Part shown: piece after piece, positions 49,555-61,090 of the stretch
Layout: each line of letters begins with the position of its first letter
Numbering within the stretch: position 1 is the first letter of the stretch
DNA from: Metaphire vulgaris
Lineage: Eukaryota > Annelida > Clitellata > Crassiclitellata > Megascolecidae
Direction of reading: 5' to 3'
Length of the DNA: 64,000 bases
NCBI GenBank assembly: GCA_018105865.1
Contig: CM030835.1
Coordinates: 2,770,816-2,834,815 of the forward strand
Notes under the pieces: model-generated
Told to the model about the DNA's origin: nothing
Database searches by the model: none
What the model saw: the letters and a program-made list of their open reading frames with translations, nothing else
Program-made: the position numbers and the translations under genes

Positions 49555-49734
49555 GTCTGAGGTTTGATGCGTATATAAGCAACAGACTAGATAAGCGTTG
49601 TTCGTTTTTCTACGGAAAGGGATCTCCTAAAAATAGAAATATTTCTGAAGAACTCTTCGCTTTGAAAACCAAGTGTTTGGTCAATTTGCTGGTAAAATCT
49701 TCGAGACTAGCTATTCATATACTATAGCGTGATC

Positions 49735-49868
49735 TAAAGTGGCTCAGAAGGCATTACTGCCTGTGTGGAAGTCACTAGGGGCGCTAACGGGGTTTGAACC
49801 TCGCTCCGTCGGCCTGCATACCACCGCTCCAGCGCCTATAACCCACTCTGCTATCTTCCGCCCACGTA
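49735..49868 (-). mobile_element. tRNA-headed SINE
   Basis: On the minus strand a head with an A-box-like tagcagagtgggttata and a B box GAGGTTCAAACCCC is followed by a body related to the SINE 3' ends at 16797 and 32158. The acceptor stem is only partly complementary. Confidence 0.6.
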
Positions 49869-50694
49869 TAATTATAACACTGTATATAGAATCATTTCTT
49901 TAATCAAAGCATTTCCAAGTAATACAACAGTCAAACAGACTTCTCTGTTCATTTAATACTCACCCAGCACCTAAGTCCGTCTGGCCAGTGGCAACCAAAG
50001 TGCTCGGGACACTCAGGGCCGGGTTTTCAGGCTTCCCTGCATTACTGCCTCTGAAATCCACGAGATTTTACTTACTTACTTACTTACTGCTATACATTAA
50101 CTTGAGGAAGTTTTAATGGTAACGCACTATTTAACAGTAATATGCAGCTGCGTTGATTTAATCGAAGAGGCGAGTCTATCCGGGAGGCCCTATACTAGAC
50201 ATGAACAATATTTTCCATGTTTATGTCTTTAGGAGGACTCGATTGAGTATTTTGGTGAACGTAAGTAGGCTACCACTAACTCCAGCTTTGCTCTCCCCCT
50301 CCGAATCTTCGGTTGAATCAAGCATAAGTTTCTGCTTCATTTCCTATGCGATCTTCCTCAGGCTAGGTCTACTTGCAAACTAAAACTTCTAACTCGTCTG
50401 AATATTCGTTAAAAGGGGAGCTGTATAGGCCTAAGTTGACAATATTGCGTTACGGCATACAATGCCACAAATTGCGATCGATAACAGCCTATGCCTACAG
50501 TAAGTACATCAACTATCAGCCTATCACAAAGAAAGAAAAACTTATTTTTGAAAAAGTAATACCATGTTGACAGACGACAACAACCATAAAACAACCCAGT
50601 GTACAGAACTTTCAGACGGAACCCGTCGAACCGGGCAGCGCTCGCAGTCACTATAAGATCAGCTAACAATACGCACAACGAAAATATCTGTAGA

Positions 50695-50932
50695 CAGTGG
50701 CGTAGCCAGGATTTTCGGAAGGGGGGAAGTGTTATGGTTCCCGGGATTCCCAATCACAACTTCGGAAAATTCTGACAAAAAGGTCGTCAGCTGTTATTAT
50801 GTTTCAATTATTGAAATTTTGTAAATTTTTGGTCGTCAATGGAGGGGGGTTTAACCCTCAAAACTTCCTCTTTCTACACTGAAAAAATCAAGGGGGTTTA
50901 ACTTCAACCGCCCCCCCTTGGCTCCGCCACTG
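50695..50932. mobile_element. hAT-type MITE abutting the neuropeptide gene 3' end
   Basis: CAGTGGCGTAGCC and GGCTCCGCCACTG; duplications tctgtaga/tcggtaga. Its right end is 18 bases from the stop codon of the precursor at 50951, so it would form the 3' UTR. Confidence 0.87.
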
Positions 50933-50950
50933 TCGGTAGAGTACGACAGT

Positions 50951-51391
50951 TCACAAGTTTCTTTTCCCGAATCGCCCGGCCACCCCGTATGCGTCGTAGC
51001 GCCGGCCCTGTTGCCCGGCGGACGGCGACCGCTTCCGCGTCTCGTAGGCGGCCGACGACCGGCTCCGAGAGGCGACCGGTTCCAGGAGGAGCGTCATCCT
51101 CTGCCGCCCTGCCTTTCTCTCCTCCTCCTCCTCCTCCTCCTCCGCTCGCTCGATGGCGCTGAGCAGTTGCTCCTCGAGTTCCGACGACGACGACGACGAC
51201 GACAACCGAGACAACAACAACGGAGAGGCGAGCATCGTATCCTCTTGACCGGCTTCTTCTTCTTCCAGGGACAACGGACCGATGACACGCCTGCTGCTGC
51301 TGCTGCTGCTGCTGCCTCCGGATGTTCCCGTCACGCATGACAGATGCCACGCCACCGTCGCCATGACGACCGTCGCCACGAAAACTTTCAT
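50951..51391 (-). CDS. Putative CCK/sulfakinin-type neuropeptide precursor
   Basis: A 146-residue secretory precursor. A signal peptide at 1-22 (MKVFVATVVMATVAWHLSCV) is followed by Ser- and Glu-rich spacer and prohormone cleavage sites KR (120-121), RR (130-131) and KR (143-144). Between the last two lies YDAYGVAGRF plus an amidation Gly, predicting YDAYGVAGRF-amide; two residues (NL) and a stop follow. Lophotrochozoan cholecystokinin/sulfakinin peptides characteristically end GGGRF-amide after a Tyr/Asp motif, and AGRF with DAY fits that pattern. An acceptor (ttatctgctcag) lies 8 bases before the ATG, implying a 5' UTR intron. Many relatives carry two peptides; only one is visible here. Alternatives are another RF-amide family or a chance frame in a Ser/Glu repeat, but signal peptide and processing sites together make chance unlikely. 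Confidence 0.7.
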   Translation of the reverse strand: MKVFVATVVMATVAWHLSCVTGTSGGSSSSSSSRRVIGPLSLEEEEAGQEDTMLASPLLLSRLSSSSSSSELEEQLLSAIERAEEEEEEEERKAGRQRMTLLLEPVASRSRSSAAYETRKRSPSAGQQGRRYDAYGVAGRFGKRNL

Positions 51392-51483
51392 TTCTCTCCT
51401 GAGCAGATAATTCGCTGTCAGTAATTTAATAATATTTGTCTGCTGGTAATTAATTTACCTGTTAGTCAGTTAACAGTTGGTAG

Positions 51484-51657
51484 CAGGGATATTTTTACAC
51501 CCCTAACACTCCTCCCAATTTGAGACCGACACCTCCCCCCAATTTCAGCTATGGGATGACATTTTTTACTTGTCAGACTTTTTTGGCAGGGGACCCCCAG
51601 AATTTACCGACACCCCCAAATTGATAATTATCAATTATAATCCTAGAAATAACCCTG
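51484..51657. mobile_element. hAT-type MITE (CAGGGATATTT ... AATAACCCTG), perfect target duplication
   Basis: gttggtag flanks both ends. The interior has the shared motif, inverted (gatgacattttttacttgtc at 51554). It lies just upstream of the neuropeptide exon, probably in its 5' intron. Confidence 0.92.
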
Positions 51658-51787
51658 GTTGGTAGATTACATACCATTGTGCGCTAGGCTTTTAAAGCTA
51701 ATCGCAACTTATCGGTGCATGGAAACTACTGCAGGACCAAGAATAAAAAAGACAATTCTATGAGTGGTTGAATTTCAGAAGAGGAAT

Positions 51788-52082
<295 letters not shown>

Positions 52083-52149
52083 GGCGAAAATGTTCGCAGA
52101 ATTCAATACTCAGTGGACAATCATTAACACAAGGCGTTGCAGGGCATGA

Positions 52150-52276
52150 TCAGTGTTTGTTCTCCTGGAAATTCATGATGGCATCCGAGATCTTCACGTC
52201 CAAAGGCTCAAAAACACTTTCAATGTTAATTAAAAGGACTTTCTTCCAGTCTGTCAGCCATTTTGAGCATAGCATC
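52150..52276 (-). pseudogene. Glypican GPC4/6-type exon fragment, frameshifted
   Basis: On the minus strand, after an acceptor-like tttcaattag, one frame encodes DAMLKMADRLEESPFN and then hits TAA. One base later in register a second frame continues NIESVFEPLDVKISDAIMNF and QENKH, then a stop. These blocks match the conserved [20 protein letters not shown] region of the GPC1/2/4/6 branch, not the GPC3/5-type gene also in this window. A 4-base duplication (AATTAA in place of AA) accounts exactly for the break. No donor follows. Either a decayed paralogue exon or, less likely, an assembly error in a live exon. Confidence 0.8.
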
Positions 52277-52299
52277 TAATTGAAACCGATAACATACAA

Positions 52300-53070
52300 C
52301 TATTAATTTAATTTTATCTAAAGAAAAACACTACCAGCGTTACCGAATTAACCGAAAATGTCATAAATATCTGTTGCTCCTACAAAGTAATTTTAGAAAT
52401 CTAAAACTTTAAAAGGTTTCGTTTCACGTCTGACGATCTCCGTTTTTCGCGTCGATTGAATTAAGATCCATTTGCAACGATTAAAATTTGACGAAGCTAA
52501 TGGAAGAAAAATGCGTTGACTGCGTTGAAGTCTACGAGAATAGTTAGGCCTACACTAGACAGATATATAGAGATCTTTGTTCGCAGTAGCTATAGTTGGG
52601 GCTTTAATGGTCGGCATTAGTCTATGACGGCGGTATTCTGCTCCACATGATGGGAACTCGGGCGTGAGATATTTTGCTTTCGACTAATTGAAAGTGCAAA
52701 ATTAATTGCTCTGCTGCTGATTCTTCGGTCATACATCGGGTCTAATGTAGTAAAAAAAACTATAGATACAGAGCAGTTGTTAAAGAAAATTAATTCGTTT
52801 AGAAATTGCTAAAAAAATTGTTTAAATTTTTAAAATTATTCGAGCATGCATGGACAGTTTTTATTCTAGACCTTCTCTGGGGGAAAACTTTGAAAATCTT
52901 AAAAACACATTGAAAATTTTAAGGTTGTTTGATCTTTGAGGGGTATATATACCGATTATACCCTCCCTTCGCTACGCCCATGCTTGTGTTCTCGTAGTCA
53001 CTCGACGCAAAACGGGGACGGGACCTATTTTCTTGAAATCTGCCAGAAAAGTTCTTACATCTTCATCAAT
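52300..53070. other. Intergenic, no further glypican exon found
   Basis: I looked on the minus strand for the neighbouring cysteine-rich exon of the glypican fragment and saw none. Otherwise featureless AT-rich DNA. Confidence 0.5.
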
Positions 53071-53076
53071 GATAGG

Positions 53077-53231
53077 CAGTGGCTATTCTAGCCACCTAGA
53101 CATTGGGGAGTTTAAAATTTTGGGGGGAACAGACATTGGGGAGGTCATACTTCCTGCCAAAATGTCAGTTTTTTTGGGGATTCAAACTGGGGAGGGAATT
53201 CACCCCTAGAGAAGGCCTAGAATAGACACTG
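53077..53231. mobile_element. hAT-type MITE (CAGTGGCTATTCTAG ... CTAGAATAGACACTG)
   Basis: Good terminal inverted repeats; flanks atgatagg/ataataga (two mismatches). Confidence 0.8.
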
Positions 53232-53997
53232 ATAATAGACCTAAAATTAATTAACTTCCTCATCATGTTGGAAATTGCCTCGTCCATGCATATGTTGACG
53301 ACATTCGATCGATTATATATGGATCGCTGACTGGCGGTCTTTGTTAGTGACAACTTAATTATTTAATTAGTACGTACAACCGATATATTCGCGATTCTTA
53401 GTTTTAAAGTACAGTGGGGCCTAGTGACGACCCCTAATTGTGCATTGGCAGTTACTTCTATCAGGCTTCTATACTTCTATAGGAGCATCACACTGCACTA
53501 CTCATCCGCCACGTCATCAACACTTCCGTAGGCATCGGACAGAACCGAATGATCTAATTTAGGCCATGTCGACCTGCCAAACCACGGAGCATATCGGTTG
53601 TTGATCCTGTCGAATTAGAATCAAATATAATAAGCGACATGCTTAAGATCATGCTTATAAATATCCGTAACCTAGAGGCCTATAGACCTATATTAGGCCC
53701 CTATACTGTATATCATTCATCAGCGAAAATGACTAGGCCTATATCTATAACAAGCAAACACCATTACGAGACTGTCTTTTAGAATTAGAGGTGATTTCAA
53801 ATTCAGTTATTTTTGACGTGGCTTGTGAATATAAATTTCTAACGAAGTAATGGCCACCGTCCATGCATGGTATCAGGCATGTAATTGGATATCGTGTGAC
53901 GATGTAGTACTTAGTGAAAACCAGCACCTTAGCACCTTTAGTGCATTATATATATATATATACATTGAGAGAGAGGAGGAGAGAGAGGAGAGAGAGG

Positions 53998-54165
53998 CAG
54001 TGTTTAATCTAGACTCCTGGACTCCGGGGGAAACTGAAAAAGCCGGGGGGAATTATGCTAGGGGCCGCTGTTAGTCCATGTAGTATTCCAAAATGTCCGG
54101 GAGGAATTTTAAATTTCCGGGGAAAAGGGCAATTTTTCTTCCCGGAAACGGCCTAGATTAAACAC

Positions 54166-54167
<2 letters not shown>
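53998..54167. mobile_element. hAT-type MITE, CAGTGTTTAATCTAG family, copy 3
   Basis: Inserted in a GA repeat, flanks gagagagg/gagagaga. Its presence splits that microsatellite (53970-54206) in two. Confidence 0.87.
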
Positions 54168-54211
<44 letters not shown>

Positions 54212-54825
54212 TAAGAGAGCTGTGCCCAAAGTACGTGAAATGAAGAAAGAGAAAGACCAGTGGAGAGTACCTTAGCAGCACCAGCTTTAGTATATTATAT
54301 AGGAATCTGGAATGGATGATATATAGTATATATATAGCCTACAAGCATCATAATTGGTAGGCCCTATACTTGTCTGTCATGCGTGATAAGAACTAGACTA
54401 CGGTACTGACTGTCGTATGCGGCGGATCTTCGACCATTATTACTCGCCCCTCAAGGATTAACGTTTTATGTCGCTAAATACGACGCAACAGACGTGACTT
54501 TGGACTGTTGTTTTATCAAATGGGATTACAACAGTGACTCCGGACAACGATGATAGTTGACTTCAAGATGGTGAATGGTGAGGGGGCGCATTTGGCTCAG
54601 GCCTCTGCTTAAATTAAAACTAATTTCTGTAACACTTTATTGTTTAAGTCAATATTTCCAGGGTTTTTGTGCCGGAAAGACTTTCCGTATACGGTAAAAT
54701 CTGAAGACTGTAATGGCACAAAAACGCTGCAAATGCATTTGGAAAAGACGACCGCCTCTCTCTCCCTTCCTCCCTCCCTCCCTCCTTCCCTCTCTCCTCT
54801 CTCTATCCATCCCCCTCTCTCTTGT

Positions 54826-54905
54826 TTAACCCCTTAACTGGGGACCCCGGATATATCCGTTCATTTTACATTGAGTTACAGTTAAATACCCAGTTAAGGG
54901 GTTAA
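54826..54905. mobile_element. 80-bp TTAA-flanked MITE, copy 8
   Basis: Intact ends and core, same orientation as copy 1, next to a CT/CCCT tract. Confidence 0.85.
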
Positions 54906-55174
54906 TCAACTTCGGCTGTAGGATCTGCGGCATCTTTGCACAAACACCTGTTAAGCCCAACTGCCCCTTCCCCCCCGGGAGACAGTACCGCTGCCCGATA
55001 TTCCACTAACAATCTCATAAATTTTCGACGTAAAATTAGTTAGCATCAAAGTTAATGTTTGACGTCAAGTTTACAAAACAAAATAGTTTGAGTGAAATTT
55101 GAATGAAAAATGACAGTACTCAAAATTAATATCAACTTATCAAGAATAATTATTATATATTAAATATTACAATA

Positions 55175-55225
55175 TTAACCCCTTAACCGTGTATTTAACT
55201 GTAACTCCGATATATATCAGTTAAG
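55175..55225. mobile_element. TTAA-flanked MITE, copy 9 (truncated)
   Basis: The left end ttaaccccttaaccgtgtat is intact; the right half is largely lost, with only cgatatatatcagttaag remaining. Confidence 0.7.
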
Positions 55226-55559
55226 CCATAGAAATAATCGCAAGTGTTTTACGTCAACGGAGTAATGCGAAAGAATAATCAACCATGGAAATTTCACTTA
55301 GACTAAATATTATTCATTCGAACGAGCATTTTAACTTTTCAAGTAGCATTTAGACTAACTTATAGCAAAATCCTCAAACTAAGAAAGACTTATAGCCTAG
55401 GCTAATAACAACTAAGCCTTATTTTTAGTATGTTTTTAGTAATTTTTAGTCTGTCTGTCCCGTTATTCCGTATCGAAGCAATCACATTTTGCCCACTTTA
55501 AAATATTTATCTTATAACTAACGATGATCATTGACACGTATAAACTGAAGGGTTTAAGT

Positions 55560-55990
55560 TTAGTGCGAAAAGGTGGCTAAAACGATTAAGACCCGGGGGC
55601 GATCAGAAAAGGATGCCGTGTTGACCGATCACCGTAGCAATTAAGAGGCTACTTGCCTTGTTTCTCTCGAAGCTGATCTGTTCTGGAGGACCGACGAGAG
55701 TGTCTTCGCCGAATCAGTTGGTCTATGCACCGTGCTCTCAGTCGATGCGCAAAGTCGACCGTAGTCTCTCTTTGACTCTTTTATCCGATCCGGGGCGTAG
55801 TAGGCGGCGGTGGTGGCAGCCCACGCAGTTTCACTCTTTCTCTCATCCTGTCTGCCAGAGTCACTGGCAATGCCCCCGCCCGGGTTCTCCTATGCCCGCA
55901 GCCGCCGCTCCCAGCCACGCATGTTGTTTTGTTAGGCGAGATAAATGCCGTCTCGGGGGATAGTGCTGTCGGAGGCGGAAACTAACTACC
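55560..55990. other. GC-richer patch without recognisable gene
   Basis: Higher G+C and CpG than its surroundings. The one frame across it (55658-55963) shows no domain. It could be a promoter or an old exon remnant; not assigned. Confidence 0.3.
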
Positions 55991-56276
55991 GATACCGAAT
56001 GGAATTTGAAAATATTGGGCGATAGACACTATACAGAGCAAAGACCGGGTCCGGTTAAATGGTTTAAAAGACAAAAAATAAGTGTCGATTGTAGTTCGAA
56101 ACGCAGGACAGTCAATAATTAAGGAAAAACAAGAAATATCATGATAGTGTGACGCAGCAAAGAGTACGACTTAATTTAGCGCATTCTGAAACTAAATTTT
56201 TGGCCCCCGAGTAACGCTAAATATTTGTGATTTGGCGAAAACTGCTAACCTTAGAGAATCGATCCCTCACCGCACC

Positions 56277-56448
56277 CAGTGGCGGTTCCACAGGGGGCCC
56301 CGTGCCTCCTATTGAGTGCCTGGCCTCCAGTGGGGACTGTTGGGACCCTATACTACATAACTAACAACAAATGGTTGGCCCCCATGATTAGAAGTTGGCC
56401 ACCCCAACGCCACCCCCCCCCACTTGCCAAATCCTGGAGCCGCCACTG
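56277..56448. mobile_element. hAT-type MITE, CAGTGGCGGCTCC family, copy 3 (inverted)
   Basis: Ends CAGTGGCGGTTCC / GGAGCCGCCACTG; flanks accgcacc/actgcgcc (two mismatches). A second probable element, 56468-56589, follows with the inverted internal motif at about 56551. Confidence 0.8.
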
Positions 56449-56982
56449 ACTGCGCCTCTTGCTAAGACAGAGCCGTAGCGTGAGTATTTGGCGCCCGGGG
56501 CAAGGTATGAAATTTTCGCCCCCAGTATAGTCTGGAAACTGAAAAACTGGTGATGACCTTTTTTGCTTTTCAGACTTTCCGCCACCCTGAGGAAGTAAAA
56601 GAGTCATGTTAGCAGTGTTGACCCCTTTTTGGTTGTTGTATATACAGTTGAAGTCTTAACTGTAAAACTCCCGTCGTGAATAAAATCAAGACATGAATTA
56701 TTCTGGCGCCTTCTGACGAGTGAAGGCTTGAGTAGACCTTATAGGGACTACAACGGGGCTTGAACTAAACACGTGACACGGTACCGTTTAATTAATTACT
56801 GCCGTTATAAATTATCCGATTTGCAAAGTTAGCATTACTTCAAGGAACCATAACACATATTATTGTACATATTTCAGACGGATGCATAATGCAAGGCAGA
56901 TGCAAACGAAATACGTCAGATTAACGTTCAACCTGTCTGCCAGACTGCCTCGTTCCTGGATAAGGATCACAAGGGGCAGCAG

Positions 56983-57379
56983 CAGTGGCGGCTCTAGGAT
57001 TTGGCAAGTGGGGGGCCGTTGGGGGGCCGTTCATGGGGGCAACCATTTGTTGTTTAATGTAACATTAAGTATAGGGTTCCAATCAGGCAAGGGGTGGGGC
57101 AACCATTTGAGAAAAATTTTTTTTCTTGTGTTATTTAGTATTTAGTTTTTACATGTCCTAAAGGAGCGCCTGATATAGTATGATGTGGAGTAGGTCTTCC
57201 AACGTTGGGTTGCAAAAAAAAAAAAAAAAAAAAAAAAAGGCAACTTTTTCACAAACTTGTAACTTGTCAGGTCAAAAGTGTTTTGTCCCCCCCTGAAAAA
57301 CAGTGAAATGACGTCTCTGGGGCCAGGCACTCAATAGGGGGGCACGGGCCCCCTGGCCCCCCCGATGGAGCCGCCACTG
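56983..57379. mobile_element. hAT-type MITE, CAGTGGCGGCTCC family, copy 4, with insertion
   Basis: ggcagcag duplicated perfectly at both ends. At 397 bp it is about twice the family size. The extra middle part carries a 25-base poly-A run (57214-57238) and sequence resembling the 29817 element, so another element probably inserted into it. Confidence 0.9.
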
Positions 57380-57659
57380 GGCAGCAGAGGATGAGGAGGT
57401 GCAAGTTGCAAGAGAGACACGAAAATCAGAAAACAAGAAAGAGATACAGTAGTAGCAATGAACTTGTTGCTCTGGTTGTGATACAAACCTATGTATACAG
57501 ATTGACATCAGACAGTGGACCATGCGTGAATAAACTTGTCAGCTGCTTTTATTTTTTTAATTGCAAAATTTCGGCTATGAATCATTTTCACAAAAATAGA
57601 CATTATAAACACAATACGAATATATTTGCGGAGGTTTTAACGTGAACATTCAGCGATTG

Positions 57660-58600
57660 CTCCTCAGTCCGTCTCAAAACCTTGCACGGCGAAAGATGAC
57701 TCCAAGTCACTCAAGAGACATGAATGCGGGAAATAAAAATTCTCAAGGTAACAACAAATTACCTTCATAAAAACTATATTCTTTTAAAGTTCCAAATCGG
57801 ATGCCTAATATAGGAAAAAACAATTTCTGCAATCTAATGAAAACATTAAGATGCAAATAGTTAATTATAATAATCATAATTAAATAATTATTATTTAATT
57901 AGCATGCAAAGGCGAACGAATTGAACATGATTATTCACTTATAGCTGTCAGAAGTGATCAAAATAAACCTAAAAAGTCCATCAGATATTATCATGTGTAA
58001 TTTTAATATTCGTTACTACAGTCTCACTTGAAAGCATTAGAACACAACAATTTTGGTTTTGGGGGCCAAAATTAAATAGTAAACTACTACACAAAATTCC
58101 AGTATCCATCAAATATGTCACATGTCTGAAAAGTACAGTATCATATCCAAACATAGGCATAAACTTCTATCAGGCCTCTAGGCTTGAGCCCTCCCCCACG
58201 TTTTGAGCGGCTTCAATAGGAAGGGGAAGGCATAAGGGTTGGGCCCCCACTTTTTAATCCAAGTTTACGCCAGTGTATCCAAAGCATAGATACATAAATT
58301 AACTATGATTATCAACACCATAGACAGGCTGCGTTAACATAAACAAAATACCGTAACGGAGAAACAAGAAAAAGTCTTTAGTTCGAGGTGAAAATTTCCC
58401 TCGTGTAAATGCACGAGAAAATCAGATAAGCGACTCTGCTAAACAAGACACAGATACGTTACGTCATTTATGGACGACCCCTAAGACACAGATACATTCA
58501 CATTAGCCTAGAATGATATGATTACACAACAATGCTTATGTTGTCACTGCTGTCAGTTGTGACGCATTTCAAAAGCTCCCTAATTTAAAATTAACTTATA
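57660..58600. other. Region downstream of KLHL12, no gene seen
   Basis: AT-rich. It presumably includes the KLHL12 3' UTR, but I found no unambiguous poly(A) signal. Confidence 0.45.
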
Positions 58601-58612
58601 ACAATGTGCATA

Positions 58613-58692
58613 CAGGGTGGCGCAAAAAACAAAACCGGACTAGTCACATTTAGGTTTGCATTTAATATAGTCGGGTTTTTTGCACCGCCCTG
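58613..58692. mobile_element. 80-bp palindromic MITE (CAGGGTGGC...), copy 2
   Basis: CAGGGTGGCGCAAAAAAC and TTTTTTGCACCGCCCTG, hairpin-forming; lies about 250 bases downstream of the KLHL12 stop codon. Confidence 0.8.
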
Positions 58693-58938
58693 TCACCGCA
58701 CCGTCAGTTATATAACTGACTCTCAAGTCAACACAGTCTGAGAGGCAGAAATTATCAAAAATAAACACAAAGCAAATCCAATAGCTATTTCAAATGATCG
58801 AAAGCGATTTTTTACAAAGATTCTAGCACAGCGTCACGCCACAGGTGACAAATGAAACGGTCGAGAGGAAAGCCATCGACAAAACTGCAACTCGGTATGG
58901 AAAAAAAATCGCACAAAGTTGTAAAATACGGTCGAGTG

Positions 58939-59068
58939 TCATCGGATGCGAGCGACTGTCAGCCCGGCGTCGCATCTTTGGGCTGACATACTGCTTTCAA
59001 TTAGTTGCCAAGTTTCTCTCCGTTGGTCGTACGTCTCGATTGAACTGAGAAGAGCGGCGCCGTCGTAT
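58939..59068 (-). CDS. KLHL12: KLHL12 terminal exon: kelch repeat 6 and stop
   Basis: tgcgtctgtgcag|A, then [15 protein letters not shown] ... [13 protein letters not shown] and TGA at 58939-58941. Length and C-terminal position match the family. Confidence 0.95.
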
Positions 59069-60839
59069 CTGCACAGACGCAAGCGCGTTCTCAGTCAATT
59101 ACAGCGGCAGATTTACAGCCTGCTCCTCCGCGCACTGCATTAATAAAACGAGGCCGCTGAGCACACAGTATCACCCAATGAACATTTCTGTACGCACGCG
59201 AAGCATTCTCTCGTAGTGGACTGAACAAAGTCAACCTCGATATTGTCATATTCATCGGTCTGTCGAATTCAGTCAAACCAATGATAAAAGGGCCTTACAT
59301 ACTGTACTTATGGACATATACACTTCTGCTAACACACAGACTTTAGGGGCTGCAAAAAAAATCATCTGTTTTAACCAAAGGTTGGTGTTAACCATATTCA
59401 GCTATATGATAATAAGTGGGCCCGACTGTATATTGTTGCGTTCAGCTTAAGATTAAATTCGTTCTACCAAAGAAATTCAACTGCACAGGTGAGTTCTACT
59501 GTGTGCTTTGATCGCTAACATAGTATACGAAAAAACAGCAGCCCATTCACAGGTTGACATGCACACCAACAGAATCTGCTCTTTAACTATATCATTGTAG
59601 CATTAATTAATTAAATTAATTGTAATTAATACTTATACAACTATAAGCATACATCATTACTCACCCAGCAACTACATAAAGCTTTCCCTTAAGAACGCAC
59701 GCGCCGACGTAGCATCGCGGAATGTTCATGTTGCTAATGTACGACCATCGGCCCGTTCGCACGTTGTAACTTTCAACGGAGGCCAGATGATTTGTTCCGT
59801 CGTAACCGCCACAGACGTAGATGGTGTCGTGCAGGACGGCTACGCCAGCACCTAAACGAAACGACCGCTAATCTAAACAATACACCGACGATTTAGAATA
59901 GCAAGGTCAGATTAACAAAGCAAAGCAATAACTTCTATAACATAAATATTTCAATACTGATGAAGATAGTAAGATAAACCATCAATATCAGTTTTTGGCA
60001 ATATTTTGATGGCAACCCCCACCCCCACCCCCTCCCGCCACAATACAACGTTCATAAGCATATAACTACAGCAGCAAAAGCTATCATGCATAGCAAATGC
60101 ATAGTAAAGACCAGTATGCATGAAACATACAAAGACATGTCTTGTACAGAAATGTATCCAATCTTCACTTATCTCCAATTTCTGTCAATCATATTAGTGA
60201 AAAAATCTTCTGGGTCTTTCTTCGCGTAATCCGTTACAAGAGAATAATTACAATAATTACCGGTAAAACTTCTAACTGTCAATACGAGCAAGTAATGTGC
60301 GCATGTATTTTCGGCATGCTCAACTGGGACCACAGTTTCACCACGTGCATCGTTTGTGATTTCTGATAGCGAGTGAATTCTAAGTTTTTCTGTTAACCAA
60401 CCAGATCTCCTGGTGCACATTGGGGCAACGAACGTCCATCTGTCGCTAGCCGTGTCGTACTTTTCTGCAGAATTCAGGAGGTTCAGCCCATCGTATCCCC
60501 CGATGCAGTAGAGAGCCTCGTTGACCACCACAAGACCAGCCCCCTCGCGTCCCGTATTCATGCTCCCGAGAAGGCTCCACTGGTCGATGTTTGGGTCATA
60601 GCGTTCCATGCTCGTGTGTCGAATAGTTCCGTCAAATCCGCCGCAAACGTAAATCATTTCTACAAAAAAACACACAATCTACATTAAACACAGGACTGCC
60701 GTGAAATCGGCCGCATTGCTCAAGCCGCGTACAACACCGTTTATACGACAACTTCTATGTTTCAGGTTAAGAAGACGATTTCATACGACCTTCTTCACAT
60801 GCATGATAAACGCAGCTCGTATAAAGTCAAAAAAATGCA

Positions 60840-60872
<33 letters not shown>

Positions 60873-61033
60873 GACAGAGGGGGGGAGAGAACATTGCATG
60901 AACAGAACACACACACACGCTCAGCATTTTACTGCCCATGGGGATATATTACCCCCATTCACAGTTTTCTTTCCTGAGCAGATGCATCTTTAATCCAAGA
61001 TTCCTCACATTTTCACTTATTCCCTCCATCCAG

Positions 61034-61090
<57 letters not shown>

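Noticed and set aside
49790..49868. A minus-strand tRNA-Leu/Ser-like gene
   Set aside because: The acceptor stem is only partly complementary and the downstream sequence matches SINE 3' ends at two other sites.
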